Source: Thetidibacter halocola
Lineage (GTDB): Bacteria; Pseudomonadota; Alphaproteobacteria; Rhodobacterales; Rhodobacteraceae
Length of the DNA: 64,000 bases
Direction of reading: 5' to 3'
Assembly (NCBI RefSeq): GCF_018224955.1
Contig: NZ_JAGTUU010000004.1
Location: forward strand, 372,001 to 436,000
This document shows positions 61,937-64,000 of this stretch, piece by piece. Within the stretch, counting starts at the first letter, position 1. Each line of letters begins with the position of its first letter. The notes beneath the pieces were generated by a model. The model did not search any database, had not been told where the DNA came from, and saw nothing but the letters and a program-made list of their open reading frames with translations. The position numbers and the translations under genes are program-made.

Positions 61937-63997
61937 ATGCAGCTCAGCGAAACCGTGTCACTGGACCACGAGGGCGATATCGCCCTGATCCGGATCGACA
62001 ACCCGCCGGTCAATGCCGCGGGCGTCACCGTGCGGCAGGGTCTGGTGGCGGCGGTCGACTGGCTGGCCGCCCATCCGCAGGTCGAGGCGGCCGCGCTCTA
62101 CGCCGCGGGCCGCACCTTTGTCGCGGGCGCCGACATCCGCGAATTCGGCAAGCCGCCGCTGGACCCCTGGCTGCCCGAGGTGTGCCAGCGGCTCGAGGAC
62201 AGCGCCACGCCCATCGTCTGCATCCTGCACGGCACCACGCTGGGCGGCGGGCTGGAAATCGCCATGGGCTGCCATGCGCGGCTTGCCCTGCCCGGTGCCA
62301 AGGTCGGCCTTCCCGAGGTCCACCTGGGCATCATCCCCGGCGCGGGCGGCACACAGCGCATGCCGCGCCTCACCGGTCAGGCCTTTGCCGTCGAGGCGAT
62401 CACCACCGGCCGCCACATCGCGCTGGAAGAGGCGCTGAGCGCCGGGATCATCGACGGCATGGCAACCGACACGCCGGACCAGGCGGCCCGCAACGCCGCC
62501 CGCGCCGTTCTGGACGGTGCGTTGCGCACCCGCGCCACCGGCGCACAGGCCGTCACCGCCGACCCGGACGCGCTTGACGCGGCCCGCGCCCGCATCCGCA
62601 AGACCCAGCCCCATCTCTACTCGCCGCTGCGCTGCGTCGACGCCGTCGAACTCTCGACCCTGCCGATCCGCGAGGGCATCGCCCGCGAGCGCGTCATCTA
62701 CCAGGAGTGCCACGATACGCCCCAGCGCGCCGGGCTGATCCACGCCTTCTTCGCCGAACGCGCCGTCGCCAAGGTGCCCGAGGCCGGCATCCCACCCCGC
62801 GCGACCGATCATATCGGCGTGATCGGCGCGGGCACGATGGGCGCGGGCATCGCCACCGCCTGCCTGCTGGCGGGCCTGACCGTCACCCTGACCGACCGCG
62901 ACGACGCCGCGATCGCCCGGGGCCGCGCCGCCATCGACGCCAACCTCGACGGCGCGGTGAAACGCGGCAAGCTGGCGGACAAGGACGACGCCCTCGCCCG
63001 CCTGGCCACCACCACCGACAGTGCCGCCTTGTCCAAGGTCGACATCCTGATCGAGGCCGCCTTCGAGGACATGGCGGTCAAGCAGGCGATCTTCGCCGAT
63101 CTCGACCGCATCGCAAAGCCCGGCGCGGTGCTGGCCACGAACACCTCCTATCTCGACGTGAACACCATAGCGCAGGCCACCGCGCGCCCCGGCGACGTGA
63201 TGGGACTACATTTCTTTTCGCCCGCCCATGTCATGCGCCTTTGCGAGGTCGTGGTCGCCGAGGCCACAACGCCGGAAACCGCCGCCACCGGCTTTGCCCT
63301 TGCGAAACGGCTGCGCAAGATCGCCGTGCGCTCGGGCGTCTGCGATGGGTTCATCGGCAACCGCATCCTGCGATCCACCCGCCGCGCGGCGGAATACATG
63401 ATGCTCGACGGCGCGCCCTTCGCGCAGATCGACGCCGCGCTCGAGGCCGCCGGCTGGGCGATGGGCCCGTTCCGCGTGTCGGACCTCGCCGGGCTCGACA
63501 TCGCCTGGGCCCAGCGCAAGCGCCTCGCCGCCACGCGCCCGCCCGAAGAACGCTATGTCGACATGCCCGACCGCCTCTGCGAGGCCGGCCATCTCGGGCG
63601 CAAGACCGGCGCGGGCTACTACCTGAAAGACGGAACGCCAAACCCCGCCGCCCTGTCCGCACTGGAAGCGGAACGCGCGGCAAAGGGCATCGCCCCCCGC
63701 ACCTTCACGGATGACGAGATCGTCAGCCGGTTCCTGACGGCGATGATCATGGAGGCCAGCCGCATCTTCGAAGAACGCATCGCGCTGCGCCCGATCGACG
63801 TCGATGCGGTCCTGCTCTTCGGCTACGGCTTCCCGCGCCACCTCGGCGGTCCGCTGCACCAGGCCGACGCGATCGGCGCGGCGCCCCTCGTCGACAGGAT
63901 CGACAGTTTCGCGCAGGAGGACCGCCATTTCTGGCAGGTGCCAGAAATCCTCCGGGACATGGCGCACAGCAGTGGAACCTTCGCGCAGCGCAACTGA
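61937..63997 (+). CDS. FadB-like bifunctional enoyl-CoA hydratase / 3-hydroxyacyl-CoA dehydrogenase
   Basis: The product is 686 aa. The N-terminal crotonase domain (residues about 1-190) has RTFVAGADIREF, the oxyanion/catalytic Glu in GGGLEIAMGC and GLPEVHLGIIPGAGGTQR. Residues about 295-480 form the NAD-binding HCDH domain (IGVIGAGTMGAGIA, then ATNTSYLDVNTIA and GLHFFSPAHVM). Helical C-terminal HCDH domains follow. This order matches peroxisomal-type multifunctional beta-oxidation enzymes. Complete within the window, ending 3 nt before its right edge. Confidence 0.94.
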   Translation: MQLSETVSLDHEGDIALIRIDNPPVNAAGVTVRQGLVAAVDWLAAHPQVEAAALYAAGRTFVAGADIREFGKPPLDPWLPEVCQRLEDSATPIVCILHGTTLGGGLEIAMGCHARLALPGAKVGLPEVHLGIIPGAGGTQRMPRLTGQAFAVEAITTGRHIALEEALSAGIIDGMATDTPDQAARNAARAVLDGALRTRATGAQAVTADPDALDAARARIRKTQPHLYSPLRCVDAVELSTLPIREGIARERVIYQECHDTPQRAGLIHAFFAERAVAKVPEAGIPPRATDHIGVIGAGTMGAGIATACLLAGLTVTLTDRDDAAIARGRAAIDANLDGAVKRGKLADKDDALARLATTTDSAALSKVDILIEAAFEDMAVKQAIFADLDRIAKPGAVLATNTSYLDVNTIAQATARPGDVMGLHFFSPAHVMRLCEVVVAEATTPETAATGFALAKRLRKIAVRSGVCDGFIGNRILRSTRRAAEYMMLDGAPFAQIDAALEAAGWAMGPFRVSDLAGLDIAWAQRKRLAATRPPEERYVDMPDRLCEAGHLGRKTGAGYYLKDGTPNPAALSALEAERAAKGIAPRTFTDDEIVSRFLTAMIMEASRIFEERIALRPIDVDAVLLFGYGFPRHLGGPLHQADAIGAAPLVDRIDSFAQEDRHFWQVPEILRDMAHSSGTFAQRN

Positions 63998-64000
63998 TCT

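Overview
The window is a continuous stretch of chromosome from a high-GC alphaproteobacterium, most likely a marine member of the Rhodobacteraceae/Roseobacteraceae. Support for this comes from the HPr-kinase/RapZ/EIIA/HPr block joined to chvG-chvI and pckA, the fmt gene with three peptide-deformylase-family genes, the pobA/pca cluster under pcaQ, and TTAA-N7-TTAA type CtrA boxes. Genes are dense, often with 1-4 nt ATGA, GTGA or TGATG overlaps. I saw no tRNA, rRNA, CRISPR array, insertion sequence or prophage.

Layout. 1-8 kb: the end of a 3-hydroxyacyl-CoA dehydrogenase, an acyltransferase, the regulatory PTS branch, the ChvG/ChvI envelope-stress two-component system and pckA. 8.5-13.4 kb: protocatechuate catabolism (BKACE-family enzyme, pcaG, pcaH, pcaC, pobA, divergent pcaQ). 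13.6-24.8 kb: housekeeping and small genes (YbjN-like, proC, csaA, a KAS III, tdk, suhB, an aspartate aminotransferase, sdhE, regulators, two DUF1194 proteins). 24.8-32 kb: glyoxalase I, a Slam-type outer-membrane protein with its candidate surface lipoprotein, thyA-folA, a lytic transglycosylase, a receiver protein and a glutathionyl transferase. 32-40 kb: fmt and the deformylases, an aminotransferase, a TRIC-family channel, rnhA, a methyltransferase and a second lytic transglycosylase. 40-47 kb: the most unusual part, with a SARP/BTAD-like regulator, two vanadium-haloperoxidase/PAP2-like proteins and a subtilase. 47-54 kb: small envelope genes, an orphan ParA, nfuA, tsaB and rimI. 54-59.6 kb: a BMP-type (nucleoside-like) ABC importer. 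59.8-64 kb: a TSUP exporter, a TIGR02186 protein, a thioesterase and a FadB-like beta-oxidation enzyme.

Most interesting signal. Upstream of the haloperoxidase-like gene at 45361 there are five consecutive 11-bp direct repeats (TCACG/TCGCG core, 45239-45293), ending 7-8 nt before a possible -10 element. This is the architecture read by SARP activators, and a SARP-like regulator is encoded about 3.5 kb away at 40135-41727. I propose that regulator, haloperoxidase-like proteins and subtilase form one regulon. Other points worth checking are the Slam/lipoprotein pair, the BKACE enzyme in a pca cluster lacking pcaIJ/pcaF, a deformylase homologue that has lost catalytic residues, a dispersed intergenic repeat (four copies) and CtrA-type boxes. 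All functional statements rest on reading motifs by eye; no database search was possible.
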